Origin: Pedobacter sp. AJM
GTDB taxonomy: Bacteria; Bacteroidota; Bacteroidia; Sphingobacteriales; Sphingobacteriaceae
Direction of reading: 5' to 3'
NCBI RefSeq assembly: GCF_002197755.1
Contig: NZ_NHOT01000008.1
Location: forward strand, 80,534 to 144,533
DNA length: 64,000 nucleotides
Shown here: piece by piece, positions 9,709-17,946 of the stretch
Position numbering within the stretch: the first letter of the stretch is position 1
How the letters are laid out: every line of letters starts with the position of its first letter
Made by a program: the position numbers and the translations under genes
The notes under the pieces: generated by a model
The model's database searches: none
The model's input: only the letters and a program-made list of their open reading frames with translations
Told to the model about the DNA's origin: nothing

Positions 9709-11709
9709 ATGAGAAAAATATTATTGTTTTTATTATTGGCAGTTGGGGGGTTAGCTAAAGCGCAGTATGTTGTAAATTACAAAAGGGTTGCAGATACCTA
9801 TTTTGAAAATAAGGATTATTATGCGGCATCTACTTTTTATAAAAAGGCATTGAGAATTACAGGTGATAGTACTCAGGCCATTCTGCCTTATGGAAAAGAA
9901 CGCAAGGGTACATCAGATGAAAAAGTGATTGAAGATTATGAAGGATCAATTTATAATTTGGCAGAATCAAGCCGGATGTACCGCGAATTTGCCGAGGCTG
10001 AGAAATATTATGCTATTGCCATTACCTTTACCAATACCCGGTATAGAAAAGCACTTTTTTATTATGCAGAAAGCTTAAGGGCAAACAAAAAGTTCAACCC
10101 GGCAATTGCAGCTTTTGAATCATTTATCAGCAAAAATCCCAACGATATTTTGGTTAAAGATGCGCATAAAGAAATTGCGTCCTGTAAATTTGCAATCGAA
10201 GAAATGCGGTTCCCGAAGATGGTTCAGGTTAAAAAGATGCCTGCAAACGTTAATGGGTTAGGCTCTAATTATGCTCCGGTAAATATTAATCAAAATTTTT
10301 ATTTTACCTCCTCAAGGCCCATCAATGTAGCAGGCAAGCGCGACGTGGTAAAAACCGAAACAGGTGAGGTACAGGTTTCAACCAAGGCCAATCCATTTTT
10401 GAATACCCTTTATACCACTAAAAATGAGTTGTCATCCAGCGAAATTTCAGTGAGAATGATGGGGATTAATTTACCAAGAGAGATGGAAGTTGCTGCGGCA
10501 AGTTTTTCACCTGATGGAAATACAGTTTATTTTACGGCATGGAGAGAAAAGGAGCGGTATTCCATTTATTCTTCCAGAAAAGATGACAATAAATGGTCAG
10601 ATCCACAACCGGTAGGCCTGGAAGTAAACAGTAAGGATTTTAATTCACTACAGCCGTTTGTCACCAAAGATGGTCATTTTCTGCTTTTCTCATCCGATCG
10701 TACCGGTGGTTATGGCAAATTAGATCTGTGGTACTGCGCCATTCGCAGCGACGGATCTTTGGGGCAGCCGGTTAACCTGGGTCCAACCATTAACACAGAA
10801 GATGACGAGCGCGCACCTTATTATAATCCCTCCTCTAAAAAATTGATTTTCAGTACGGATGGCAGAATTGGATTAGGCGGGTTAGATTTTTTTGAGTCGG
10901 ATGGTGACCTCATTTCCTGGTCTGAACCTAAAAATATGGGTTATCCGTTCAATTCATCAAAAGACGATTTATATTTCACTGCTATTGATGCTGATGGCAC
11001 GAGGGGATACATCAGCTCGGATCGCGAATCGTCCTGCTGTTTGGAAGTATTTGAAGTTAAAAAGGAATTTATTTCAGTAAGTGGTCTGTTAACCGATTGT
11101 AAAACGGGTTTACCTATGCCTAATGCAACGGTAATTTTTACCAATGCAGAAGGAACACAAAAGGCAATAACCGGTGCCGATGGAAAATATCATTTTAAAG
11201 CAGATTCCAGGCGGCCGGTAAAATTATCATTTGTCAAGGAAGATTATTTTTCGATCACAAAAAATTATCCTTATGAGGAATTGGCAAAAGCCGATACCCT
11301 GATCAATAAGGATTATTGCCTGAGCCCTTTCAAAATCGGTATTCCAATTGCGCTGGAAAATATCTACTATGAATTTGACAGTTCAGCATTAACGGAGCCA
11401 TCTAAAAAGGTACTTGATTACCTTATTCCGGTGATGGAAGATAACCCTGCAATGGAAATAGAACTGGGATCGCATACCGATAATGTAGGTACAGAAGAAT
11501 ACAACCTTGATTTATCAAATAAACGGGCACAATCCTGTGTCGATTATTTGGTGAGCAAAGGAATTTCCTCCACCAGAATGACTTCCAAAGGTTATGGAGA
11601 AACCACGCCAATTGCACCAAATGAAATCGGCCGGGGAAGAAGAAAGAAAGATAACCCGGATGGACGAGCCAAGAACCGAAGAACGGAGTTCAAGGTAACT
11701 AAAAAATAA
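9709..11709 (+). CDS. PorE-like OmpA family protein (TPR, PD40 propeller, carboxypeptidase-regulatory-like, OmpA)
   Basis: 666 residues. A signal peptide (MRKILLFLLLAVGG...AKAQ) leads into a TPR-like region (about 20-150, ADTYFENKDYYAASTFYKKAL), PD40/WD40-like propeller repeats (about 190-400, FSPDGNTVYFTAW, LLFSSDRTGGYGKLDLWY), a carboxypeptidase-regulatory-like fold (about 450-530) and a C-terminal OmpA peptidoglycan-binding domain (about 545-660, YYEFDSSAL, LGSHTDNVGTEEYN). This domain order matches PorE-type proteins, which by family knowledge link the T9SS outer-membrane machinery to peptidoglycan. It is the third gene of the adhesin-porP cassette and is followed by a terminator. I chose the ATG because it starts the signal peptide; a TTG at 9682 overlaps the porP-like gene and is unlikely. 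It could serve only this adhesin rather than be the core PorE. Confidence 0.87.
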   Translation: MRKILLFLLLAVGGLAKAQYVVNYKRVADTYFENKDYYAASTFYKKALRITGDSTQAILPYGKERKGTSDEKVIEDYEGSIYNLAESSRMYREFAEAEKYYAIAITFTNTRYRKALFYYAESLRANKKFNPAIAAFESFISKNPNDILVKDAHKEIASCKFAIEEMRFPKMVQVKKMPANVNGLGSNYAPVNINQNFYFTSSRPINVAGKRDVVKTETGEVQVSTKANPFLNTLYTTKNELSSSEISVRMMGINLPREMEVAAASFSPDGNTVYFTAWREKERYSIYSSRKDDNKWSDPQPVGLEVNSKDFNSLQPFVTKDGHFLLFSSDRTGGYGKLDLWYCAIRSDGSLGQPVNLGPTINTEDDERAPYYNPSSKKLIFSTDGRIGLGGLDFFESDGDLISWSEPKNMGYPFNSSKDDLYFTAIDADGTRGYISSDRESSCCLEVFEVKKEFISVSGLLTDCKTGLPMPNATVIFTNAEGTQKAITGADGKYHFKADSRRPVKLSFVKEDYFSITKNYPYEELAKADTLINKDYCLSPFKIGIPIALENIYYEFDSSALTEPSKKVLDYLIPVMEDNPAMEIELGSHTDNVGTEEYNLDLSNKRAQSCVDYLVSKGISSTRMTSKGYGETTPIAPNEIGRGRRKKDNPDGRAKNRRTEFKVTKK

Positions 11710-11735
11710 ACGCTATCTCATTTAACCCGTTGATG

Positions 11736-11767
11736 GCCACTTTCATTGATATGTAAGTGGCTTTTTT
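11736..11767 (+). terminator. rho-independent terminator of the adhesin-porP-porE cassette
   Basis: A perfect 7-bp stem, GCCACTT (11736-11742) with AAGTGGC (11755-11761), is followed by six T. It separates the secretion cassette from the lanB-like gene. Confidence 0.75.
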
Positions 11768-11827
11768 AGTTTTAATACTCGCTGATTTCTCATTAATCTT
11801 TGTATTTTTCGCTGTCTATACTATTTT

Positions 11828-14626
11828 ATGAAACTCCATCTTCACCCGACAATTGTTTTCAGAACCCCTGTTTTTTCTTACCAAGCCGGTTTACAGGCTT
11901 GCTGGGCAGAATTGAAAAATGCGATCTCCGTCTCATCAGCCGATTTTTATGAAACAATAAAAGATATAGAAGTCAAAGATTTAGAGACGTTGCCACCCAG
12001 AATTTATTTTACCATATGGAAATATTTTAACAGGGCGAAATACCGCTCTACGCCATATGGCACCTTTGCAAGTTTCAGCATTTTAAATGATGCCATCAAA
12101 AATGAGGCAGGCGATTTGCAGATAACCGATAAACAAACTGTTCATCGCCTTATCGACTGGCCTTACCGCAATCAGCTCAGTCTTGACTTCGAAGACACAA
12201 TTAAACAAAATGGATGGCTGTTGAGCAACAGCAGCTTTTATGAAACTTTAAACGGCATCAGGTATATTTCCTGTGCGGAAGGCGTTTTTGAACTCGCCGA
12301 AATTGATCGAGACGATTTCATTATACAGATCCTGAATGCCTGTTTAGTGCCTGTTCAGGTTAAAGATCTGGTTGATCAACTTCAGCCGGATGCAGCGCGT
12401 GTACCAGAGTTGCTTGGTTTGCTAAAGGATATGCACGACCTGCAGCTTCTTTTTGCTGAACATGATCCCAATATCATTGGTGAGGATTATTTTAAAAGAC
12501 TCAGCCTGGAAGTAACCGAAAATATACCCCAATACCTGATTGCAGAACGTAAGGTTAATGCCGGAGGCATACACAGGAATCTTTTAAAGTTTATTCCTAA
12601 TATGCTCATGTTATTGCAGCAAATTATACCAAAGGAAGAAAAAGCCGCTTTAAAAACCTTTATTCAGCAGTTTAAGAAAAAGTTTGAGCAACGTGAAGTT
12701 TCACTCCTGGTGGCCCTTGATCCGGAAATGGGTATTGGTTATGATGAACTGGAACAAAGTAGTGATGGCGATGATCTTATGGTACATTTAAACAGTAAAC
12801 AGCGGAATAATAAAACCACTGATGATTTAAAGGCAAGATTAAAAAAGGCACTTTCCCTGGAAAGTTTTGAACGTGGAAAAACTGTTTTCCTGAATGAACT
12901 TGACCTGAATCGGATTGAAAAACCAGCCGTTTTGCCAAACTCATTCAGCATGTTGATGCATATTGCGGACGAACAAATTATCATCGACCAGATCGGTGGG
13001 GTAACCGCAAATGCATTAACCGGTCGCTTTACCATGGCAAGTCAGTCCGTAGAACATTTTTGTAAAGAGATTTCAGCAATAGAAAAAAAGGCGAATCCTG
13101 ATGTGTTGTTTTTTGATGTGGCTTATATGGTAGAGGCTAATGTAGATAATATTAACAGGCGGAAACTGGTTTATGACCATCAATTATCTATCCTTAACTT
13201 TGATACATCAGCAAATCCGCTTCAGGTGAGTGATATTCTGATTTCAGTAAGAAATAACCAGGTTATCCTTAGGTCTAAATCCTTAAACAAACGTTTGATG
13301 CCGCGGATGGCTTCAGCATATAATTATACCAGGTCAGATCTTTCAGTGTTCAGGTTGCTTTGCGACGTACAACATCAGGGAATCCAAAGCAGTTTATCAC
13401 TTCCTTTAGAAAATATTTTCCCTGATCTGGATTACTATCCTAGATTGCAGTATCAGAATATCCTATTGAATACCCAAAAATGGCGGATAGAAAAGAAAAA
13501 GCTTTTTCCTGACAAAGTCCAGCTTACTGTAAGTGCGTGCCGGGATTATCTAACGGGTATAGGCGTTTCAGCATATTTTAAAACCGGTTTATCAGATCAG
13601 ACGCTGTGCTTCAGTTTATCCGTTGATGAGGATTTGCAGGCCTTTATGCAACTGATGCAAAAGCATAACAACATTTACCTGGAAGAAGTAATCTTACCAA
13701 AGCATAATATAGTGGTAAATGAAACAGCTAAGCCTTACCTCGCTCAATTTATGCTTAGTTTTACCCATAATGAGCTGGTTTATCAGGGTATGTCAGCATT
13801 AAATGCAAATAGCGACGTACCTGTCCAGCATATTTTTCTGCCTGGTCAGGAATGGTTGTATTTTGAGTTGTTTTGTCATCAGCATCGCGCCGATGAAATC
13901 CTACTTCAGGTTATTGATCCTTTTTTGCAGCGGCACAAAGGTGAAATTAACGCCTGGTTTTTTATCCGCTATAATGAAAATGGGAATCATTTAAGGTTCC
14001 GGGTAAATCTTTTTCGTGCGGCAGATGGTCAGAAACTAAGCGCTGCTTTTGCGGATATGCTCTCACCTTATGTTATCGCCGGGTTAGTATCAGATTTTTA
14101 CGCTAAAGCCTATAAGCGCGAAATTGACCGGTATGGCAGCGATCTAATCGCAGCGGTGGAAGCTCATTTTAGTACAGACAGCAACTTTGTACTGAGCCTT
14201 ATGGCAAGCCAGGCTGATTCTTTTGGTAAATACAGGTTATGTGCAGCGATTATAAATCAGTTGGCGCATCAGCAGGTTTTTGAAACGGATGAGCTGAGGA
14301 GGGTGATCAGGCTAACATCCGATGCCTTTAATGAGGAACATCAGCTGGATGCGGCCGATTTTAAACAACTGAATCAGCACTATCAGTCTTATAAAAGTAC
14401 TGGGGGGGAAGCATTGGACGAAGATCAGCAGTTGTGTTTTCAGCAGATGGTTCAATCGATGGTTACGCTGTTAAAAAAAACGGAGTCAAACCGGCGGATA
14501 AGACTTTTTACTGATTTAATGCATATGCATGTCAACCGCCTTTTTAGTAAAAATCAGCGCATGCATGAAATGGTGATGTATTATTTTTTATTAAAAGATC
14601 TGCAGCGAAGTAAAGCTATCGGGTAA
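11828..14626 (+). CDS. LanB-type (lantibiotic/thiopeptide) dehydratase, full length
   Basis: 932 residues with both halves of a class I dehydratase. The N-terminal glutamylation half holds the family landmark YRSTPYGTFASFS (about residues 76-88). The C-terminal half (about 650-925) matches the thiopeptide-type bacteriocin domain: WLYFELFCHQHRADEIL, then FFIRYNENGNHLRFRV, then YKREIDRYGSD, which correspond to the R/H-rich and ExERYG elimination motifs. Such enzymes use glutamyl-tRNA to dehydrate Ser/Thr of a ribosomal peptide, here in the cytoplasm. The nearest candidate substrate is the 46-residue peptide encoded at 15872. No LanC cyclase, protease or ABC exporter is near. The 3' end overlaps the convergent histidine kinase gene by 11 bases. 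Whether the substrate is that peptide is inference. Confidence 0.88.
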   Translation: MKLHLHPTIVFRTPVFSYQAGLQACWAELKNAISVSSADFYETIKDIEVKDLETLPPRIYFTIWKYFNRAKYRSTPYGTFASFSILNDAIKNEAGDLQITDKQTVHRLIDWPYRNQLSLDFEDTIKQNGWLLSNSSFYETLNGIRYISCAEGVFELAEIDRDDFIIQILNACLVPVQVKDLVDQLQPDAARVPELLGLLKDMHDLQLLFAEHDPNIIGEDYFKRLSLEVTENIPQYLIAERKVNAGGIHRNLLKFIPNMLMLLQQIIPKEEKAALKTFIQQFKKKFEQREVSLLVALDPEMGIGYDELEQSSDGDDLMVHLNSKQRNNKTTDDLKARLKKALSLESFERGKTVFLNELDLNRIEKPAVLPNSFSMLMHIADEQIIIDQIGGVTANALTGRFTMASQSVEHFCKEISAIEKKANPDVLFFDVAYMVEANVDNINRRKLVYDHQLSILNFDTSANPLQVSDILISVRNNQVILRSKSLNKRLMPRMASAYNYTRSDLSVFRLLCDVQHQGIQSSLSLPLENIFPDLDYYPRLQYQNILLNTQKWRIEKKKLFPDKVQLTVSACRDYLTGIGVSAYFKTGLSDQTLCFSLSVDEDLQAFMQLMQKHNNIYLEEVILPKHNIVVNETAKPYLAQFMLSFTHNELVYQGMSALNANSDVPVQHIFLPGQEWLYFELFCHQHRADEILLQVIDPFLQRHKGEINAWFFIRYNENGNHLRFRVNLFRAADGQKLSAAFADMLSPYVIAGLVSDFYAKAYKREIDRYGSDLIAAVEAHFSTDSNFVLSLMASQADSFGKYRLCAAIINQLAHQQVFETDELRRVIRLTSDAFNEEHQLDAADFKQLNQHYQSYKSTGGEALDEDQQLCFQQMVQSMVTLLKKTESNRRIRLFTDLMHMHVNRLFSKNQRMHEMVMYYFLLKDLQRSKAIG

Positions 14627-15731
14627 TGTTCAGTTTAGCCATGGGGTTAACCACGTTTACGGATATTTCAGTAACATAGCGGTTTAAGGGGTCAGTATAA
14701 TGTTTAAAAACATAATCATCCTTATAGAAGTTTTTTAACCGGTTGGCCACATTTTCCAGGCCTACATGATGGCTTTCATGTTTGCCTCTCACATCATTAA
14801 TCATATTAATGGTGCTGATCATTAAGGTATTCAGGCTGTAATCTATTTTAATCACTGCGGGTTGGGTAGAGTGGGAAACATTTCCATGTTTAAAAATATT
14901 TTCTACAAGGGTAAGCAGAATAAGCGGTGGAAACCGCAGTCCAAATAAATCTCCTTTTACTTCAAGGGACAGATTGATGCTGTTTGCCGTGCGTAACTGA
15001 TGTAAATTGATTAAATGTTTAATCTGCTCTACCTCTTCACTTAAAGGTACCATTTCTGAAGCTCCGGGTTGTTTTAAGGCATAACGCATCATTTCTGATA
15101 AATTCATAATGGCATCTGCAGCCAGCGGAGCCTTCTTACGGGTATCATTGTAAATAAAATTTAATGTATTAAACAGAAAGTGGGGGTTGATCTGACTACG
15201 CAAAAAATTATTCTGCGATTGTACCAGGTCATTTTCCAGGTTCTGCTTCTGGATCTGGCTGATTAAGTTTTGCCGCTCTAATTTTTCAACCTTTTTCTGG
15301 TCTTCGAATGATTGAATGATGTATACATAGCCTGTAGCAAAACCAATAAAAAGCAAGGATCTGTAAATACAGGATAAAATAAAACTTCTGTCAAAAATGC
15401 TTAACGCGTTTGAGTCTATAAACTTAAGTTTCTCAAAGGCTATTACCAATACTTGAGTAGTCAGGATATACGTGCAAACCACCAGTACAACCAGCAACAG
15501 GATTTTTATGATTTTAACAGAGTTGCTGTTGTCATTTAATATCTTCTTTAAGAGATGTGCCTGTAAATAAAAGGTGAAAATGTTGATGATATATACGATA
15601 ACATAAACTCCGGGTTCCCGGAATTTGGATATAAAACCTAAAATAAATACATCATAAAAAATATAAATACTCCAAATTAATAGGTGAAGTCTGTAGTTTT
15701 TATAATAGGTTTTAAGGTTAAAGGAGGTCAT
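14616..15731 (-). CDS. LytS-type sensor histidine kinase (His_kinase family)
   Basis: 371 residues. Four predicted membrane segments (about 14-33, 43-60, 76-98, 118-139) are followed by a coiled coil (about 142-178) and the His_kinase signature SQINPHFLFNTLNFIYND with H184 as the likely phosphorylated residue. A GHKL-type ATPase region follows (about 265-360, LVENIFKHGN). There is no periplasmic sensor domain, so the signal is probably sensed in or near the membrane. Its partner is almost certainly the LytTR regulator encoded 430 bases upstream on the same strand; a small peptide gene on the opposite strand separates the two. Its stop overlaps the lanB-like gene tail to tail. Confidence 0.9.
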   Translation of the reverse strand: MTSFNLKTYYKNYRLHLLIWSIYIFYDVFILGFISKFREPGVYVIVYIINIFTFYLQAHLLKKILNDNSNSVKIIKILLLVVLVVCTYILTTQVLVIAFEKLKFIDSNALSIFDRSFILSCIYRSLLFIGFATGYVYIIQSFEDQKKVEKLERQNLISQIQKQNLENDLVQSQNNFLRSQINPHFLFNTLNFIYNDTRKKAPLAADAIMNLSEMMRYALKQPGASEMVPLSEEVEQIKHLINLHQLRTANSINLSLEVKGDLFGLRFPPLILLTLVENIFKHGNVSHSTQPAVIKIDYSLNTLMISTINMINDVRGKHESHHVGLENVANRLKNFYKDDYVFKHYTDPLNRYVTEISVNVVNPMAKLNITR

Positions 15732-15780
15732 TTTTGATTCGTTAATCTATTAAATTATGGATTTTATCTGCTAAAATTAA

Positions 15781-15802
15781 GGTTTTGTGTAAAAAAGTGG
15801 TT
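15781..15802. promoter_or_regulatory. 22-bp box shared with the LytTR regulator upstream region
   Basis: The stretch starting GGTTTTGTGTAAAAAAGTGG matches 18 of 22 bases of the box at 17016-17037. It lies 50-71 bases upstream of the kinase start and 70-91 bases upstream of the peptide start. It is inferred to be a binding site for the LytTR regulator; not proven. Confidence 0.45.
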
Positions 15803-15871
15803 GCCCTGAAGTTTACCCTGCACCTTTACATAAATAATAAGAACATTTAATATAACTTAAATAAAGCGAAT

Positions 15872-16012
15872 ATGAAACCACAAGGCCATTCTAAAATTAC
15901 AAAAAAAACTGTTTTCATTTACAAAGCCGTTAAAGTTCAGGATAATTTTGCTACTCATCCAACCGGTGATATGAGCCATAGTATTGCCACAAGTTTTATT
16001 GTAGCTAACTAG
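15872..16012 (+). CDS. candidate RiPP precursor peptide (46 residues, no cysteine)
   Basis: A 46-residue peptide starting MKPQGHSKITKKTVFIYK and ending THPTGDMSHSIATSFIVAN. The K-I-T-K-K-T-V stretch resembles leader motifs of Bacteroidota natural-product precursors located beside LanB genes, and the C-terminal part is rich in Thr and Ser (T28, T31, S35, S37, T40, S41) with no Cys. A lanthionine ring needs Cys, so if this is a LanB substrate the product would carry only dehydrated residues or other linkages. The gene lies between the histidine kinase and LytTR genes on the opposite strand, about 1.2 kb beyond the lanB-like gene. No double-glycine cleavage site is obvious. An overlapping antisense frame exists but lacks these features. 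The assignment rests on context and leader resemblance only. Confidence 0.5.
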   Translation: MKPQGHSKITKKTVFIYKAVKVQDNFATHPTGDMSHSIATSFIVAN

Positions 16013-16159
16013 TATCGGCATTACCTTCTTTGAAAGGTTAAATAGGCTTCATTGATTCAGCTATATATCAGGTACTGAAGCCACCTTTGAAGAATAAATT
16101 TAAACCGGAAATTATCCATTTAACCGGAAAACCAGAATAGCAATAATATTTCATTTGCG

Positions 16160-16900
16160 TTACTGGTTCCTGTTTGATTTGAGTAAGCTGTTTTGTACAT
16201 AGGTAAAGAAGGCTTCTTTATAACCTTCACCTATTTGAATTACTTCATTATTAATCAGGCGGATAATGTTTCCATCTACCTTTTTGATCGCGGCTTTGGC
16301 TACAATATTTGATTTATTTACCCGGATAAACGGATGTCGTTCTAAAGCCTTATCGATCTCCTTTAAGGTTAGGTAAGTAATATGGGTTTCGGTACTGGTA
16401 ATGATCTGTATATAATTCTGTAATGCCTTGATGTAAAGTATTTCATCAATGGCAATATTGGAAAAAGCATATTTATGGTCGCCTTTAATATAAAGAGCTG
16501 CGGCATGATCTGGTTCTTTAGCCGTTCTGCTGTGATTTGCTTCTTTTTTAAGAATCCGGTCAATGCCCAGGGCAAATTTTGCAAATGATATTGGCTTTAA
16601 TAGGTATTGATCCGACTGTACATCAAAAGCCTGCAGCGCATAATCAGGATGCGCTGTGGTAAAAATCAGGTACTTTGCTTTTTCTCTGATGTTTTTAGCT
16701 AACTCCAGGCCATTGATACCAGGCATGTCAATATCCATAAATAACAGGTCTATATCGTCACTTAAGCTTAGTTCTGTTAATGCCTGAATAGGACTGGTAA
16801 ATGTCTTAAATATAGTTAAGCCTGGCATTTCCGCGATATGATCGGTAATGACCTCAATTGCATGTTGTTCGTCGTCAATAACAACGCATTTTAGATTCAT
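16160..16900 (-). CDS. LytTR family response regulator
   Basis: 246 residues. The receiver domain (about 1-120) has the acidic pair D9/D10, phospho-acceptor D56 in LLFMDIDMPGINGLE and K102 in YLLKPISF. A LytTR DNA-binding domain follows (about 135-240; LYIKGDHKYAF, ILYIKALQNYIQI, HPFIRVNKSNIVA). By family knowledge it is phosphorylated by a LytS-type kinase and binds short direct repeats about one or two helical turns apart. The cognate kinase lies downstream on the same strand. Three such direct repeats sit 95-150 bases upstream of this gene, and a copy of one lies near the kinase and peptide genes, suggesting autoregulation and control of the peptide gene. Confidence 0.9.
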   Translation of the reverse strand: MNLKCVVIDDEQHAIEVITDHIAEMPGLTIFKTFTSPIQALTELSLSDDIDLLFMDIDMPGINGLELAKNIREKAKYLIFTTAHPDYALQAFDVQSDQYLLKPISFAKFALGIDRILKKEANHSRTAKEPDHAAALYIKGDHKYAFSNIAIDEILYIKALQNYIQIITSTETHITYLTLKEIDKALERHPFIRVNKSNIVAKAAIKKVDGNIIRLINNEVIQIGEGYKEAFFTYVQNSLLKSNRNQ

Positions 16901-17318
16901 GATAGTTATATAATATGGCCTGTAATGATTTCAATGCAAGATAAATAAAAAACGGCTTGTATTTATCTTCCCCCCTTAAAAAAAACGTAACATCGGTTTC
17001 GTCTAAAAATCTACGGGTTTCGTGTAATAAACTGGTAGGTTCATGTAAAAAAATATCCAGCTGATCATATTTTTCCAATCTTTAAGATGTTTGCCAAAAA
17101 CAAATGATTGAGATGACTGATCTTTAAAAGATCATCATTTTAATTAACTAACATCTGCCTGCCCAAGCGCTTGTGTAGCCTGTTAAAAATATCATTTTAA
17201 ACAGGCCATACAACACTGGGTTTTAGGGTAGCAAAGCATATAGTAATCTGGCAAATACAGGACTAAAGCATTTAAAAAATGCTATTGATAAAGATACCTC
17301 TAAACATATATACACATC
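16901..17318. other. 418-bp intergenic region between the LytTR regulator and HsdR_N genes
   Basis: It holds the direct-repeat array described separately, a small hairpin TGATCTT (17118-17124) with AAGATCA (17128-17134), and a second inverted repeat GCCTGTT (17178-17184) with AACAGGC (17200-17206). Neither hairpin is followed by a T run, so they are not convincing terminators. A 67-codon frame on the minus strand overlaps the regulator start and was not accepted as a gene. Confidence 0.5.
16995..17052. promoter_or_regulatory. three direct repeats at 21-22 bp spacing, candidate LytTR sites
   Basis: GGTTTCGTCTAAAAA (from 16995), GGTTTCGTGTAATAA (from 17016) and GGTTCATGTAAAAAA (from 17038) repeat at intervals of 21 and 22 bases. 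LytTR regulators such as AgrA are known to bind two direct repeats on one helix face with this kind of period. The array lies upstream of the LytTR gene. Confidence 0.45.
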
Positions 17319-17807
17319 ATGGAACTTAAAGACGAAATAGGGCAATTTGCTGTCAGGATCAAAAAAATGCTCCCACAAGTTCAAACAGAAGATTTAACCC
17401 GGAATGCATTGGTAATGCCTTTCATTCAAATACTAGGCTTCGATCCTTCAGAAGTTCAGTCTGAAGCAGTAATGGATTTTGGTGTAAAAAAAAGTAAAAA
17501 AGTTGATTATACCATTATGAAAGATGGAGAGCCAACTATTTTAGTAGAATGTAAACACCATGAAGACAGCCTGGATATTCATGATTCCCGTTTGTCGAAA
17601 TATTTTCGTAAAACCAAAGCTAAATATGGCCTCTTAACCAATGGCCTGGTATACCGTTTTTACACAGAGAAAATGGTGAGATCAAAGAAAAACCAGGAGC
17701 CATTATTTGAATTTAAATTAACTGATACAAAAGCTGCAACCATTGCCAAAATGATTGAAGAACATAAAGACTACTTTAATGTTGATCAAAAAAATGTAGC
17801 CAGCTAA
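17319..17807 (+). CDS. stand-alone HsdR N-terminal-type nuclease domain protein
   Basis: 162 residues resembling only the HSDR_N part of type I restriction HsdR subunits. The PD-(D/E)XK-like core is visible: D63 in KKVDYTIMKDG, then E77 and K79 in ILVECKHHED. The N-terminal part (AVRIKKMLPQVQTEDLTRNALV, about 11-32) also fits the family. There is no helicase domain and no hsdM or hsdS gene nearby, so it is not a working type I system here. Similar short proteins are common in bacterial genomes and their role is unknown; nucleic-acid cleavage is possible. A terminator follows. Confidence 0.75.
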   Translation: MELKDEIGQFAVRIKKMLPQVQTEDLTRNALVMPFIQILGFDPSEVQSEAVMDFGVKKSKKVDYTIMKDGEPTILVECKHHEDSLDIHDSRLSKYFRKTKAKYGLLTNGLVYRFYTEKMVRSKKNQEPLFEFKLTDTKAATIAKMIEEHKDYFNVDQKNVAS

Positions 17808-17855
17808 ATACTTTTACGCATACCTTAAAGTTCCCGAAAAATTCTATAACATGAG

Positions 17856-17880
17856 GTCCTGATCAGTCAGGACTTTTTTT
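17856..17880 (+). terminator. rho-independent terminator after the HsdR_N-type gene
   Basis: A 7-bp stem, GTCCTGA with TCAGGAC, around a TCAG loop is followed by seven T. Confidence 0.8.
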
Positions 17881-17887
17881 ATGCCTG

Positions 17888-17928
17888 GCTAAAAATAAAA
17901 AGGGAGAAACCTTCCGATTTCTCCCTTT
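17888..17928 (-). terminator. rho-independent terminator of htpG
   Basis: An 11-bp stem, AAAGGGAGAAA (17899-17909) with TTTCTCCCTTT (17918-17928), is followed on the minus strand by a T-rich tail. It sits just past the htpG stop. Confidence 0.8.
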
Positions 17929-17946
17929 ATCAATCATGAATAAAGC

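Noticed and set aside
15857..16021. 54-codon minus-strand frame antisense to the candidate peptide gene
   Set aside because: Composition is unlike a leader peptide or any protein I know; the plus-strand frame has the precursor-like motif. Only one is likely real.
16042..16140. Short open plus-strand stretch after the peptide gene, considered as a second precursor
   Set aside because: It begins after a stop with no ATG, GTG or TTG in a suitable place.
16875..17078. 67-codon minus-strand frame overlapping the LytTR gene start
   Set aside because: It runs through the 21-22 base direct repeats, so its repeated residues come from the DNA repeat. No family resemblance and it overlaps the regulator start by 26 bases.
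17178..17206. Terminator at the GCCTGTT/AACAGGC hairpin
   Set aside because: No T run follows on either strand; kept only as an inverted repeat in the gap description.
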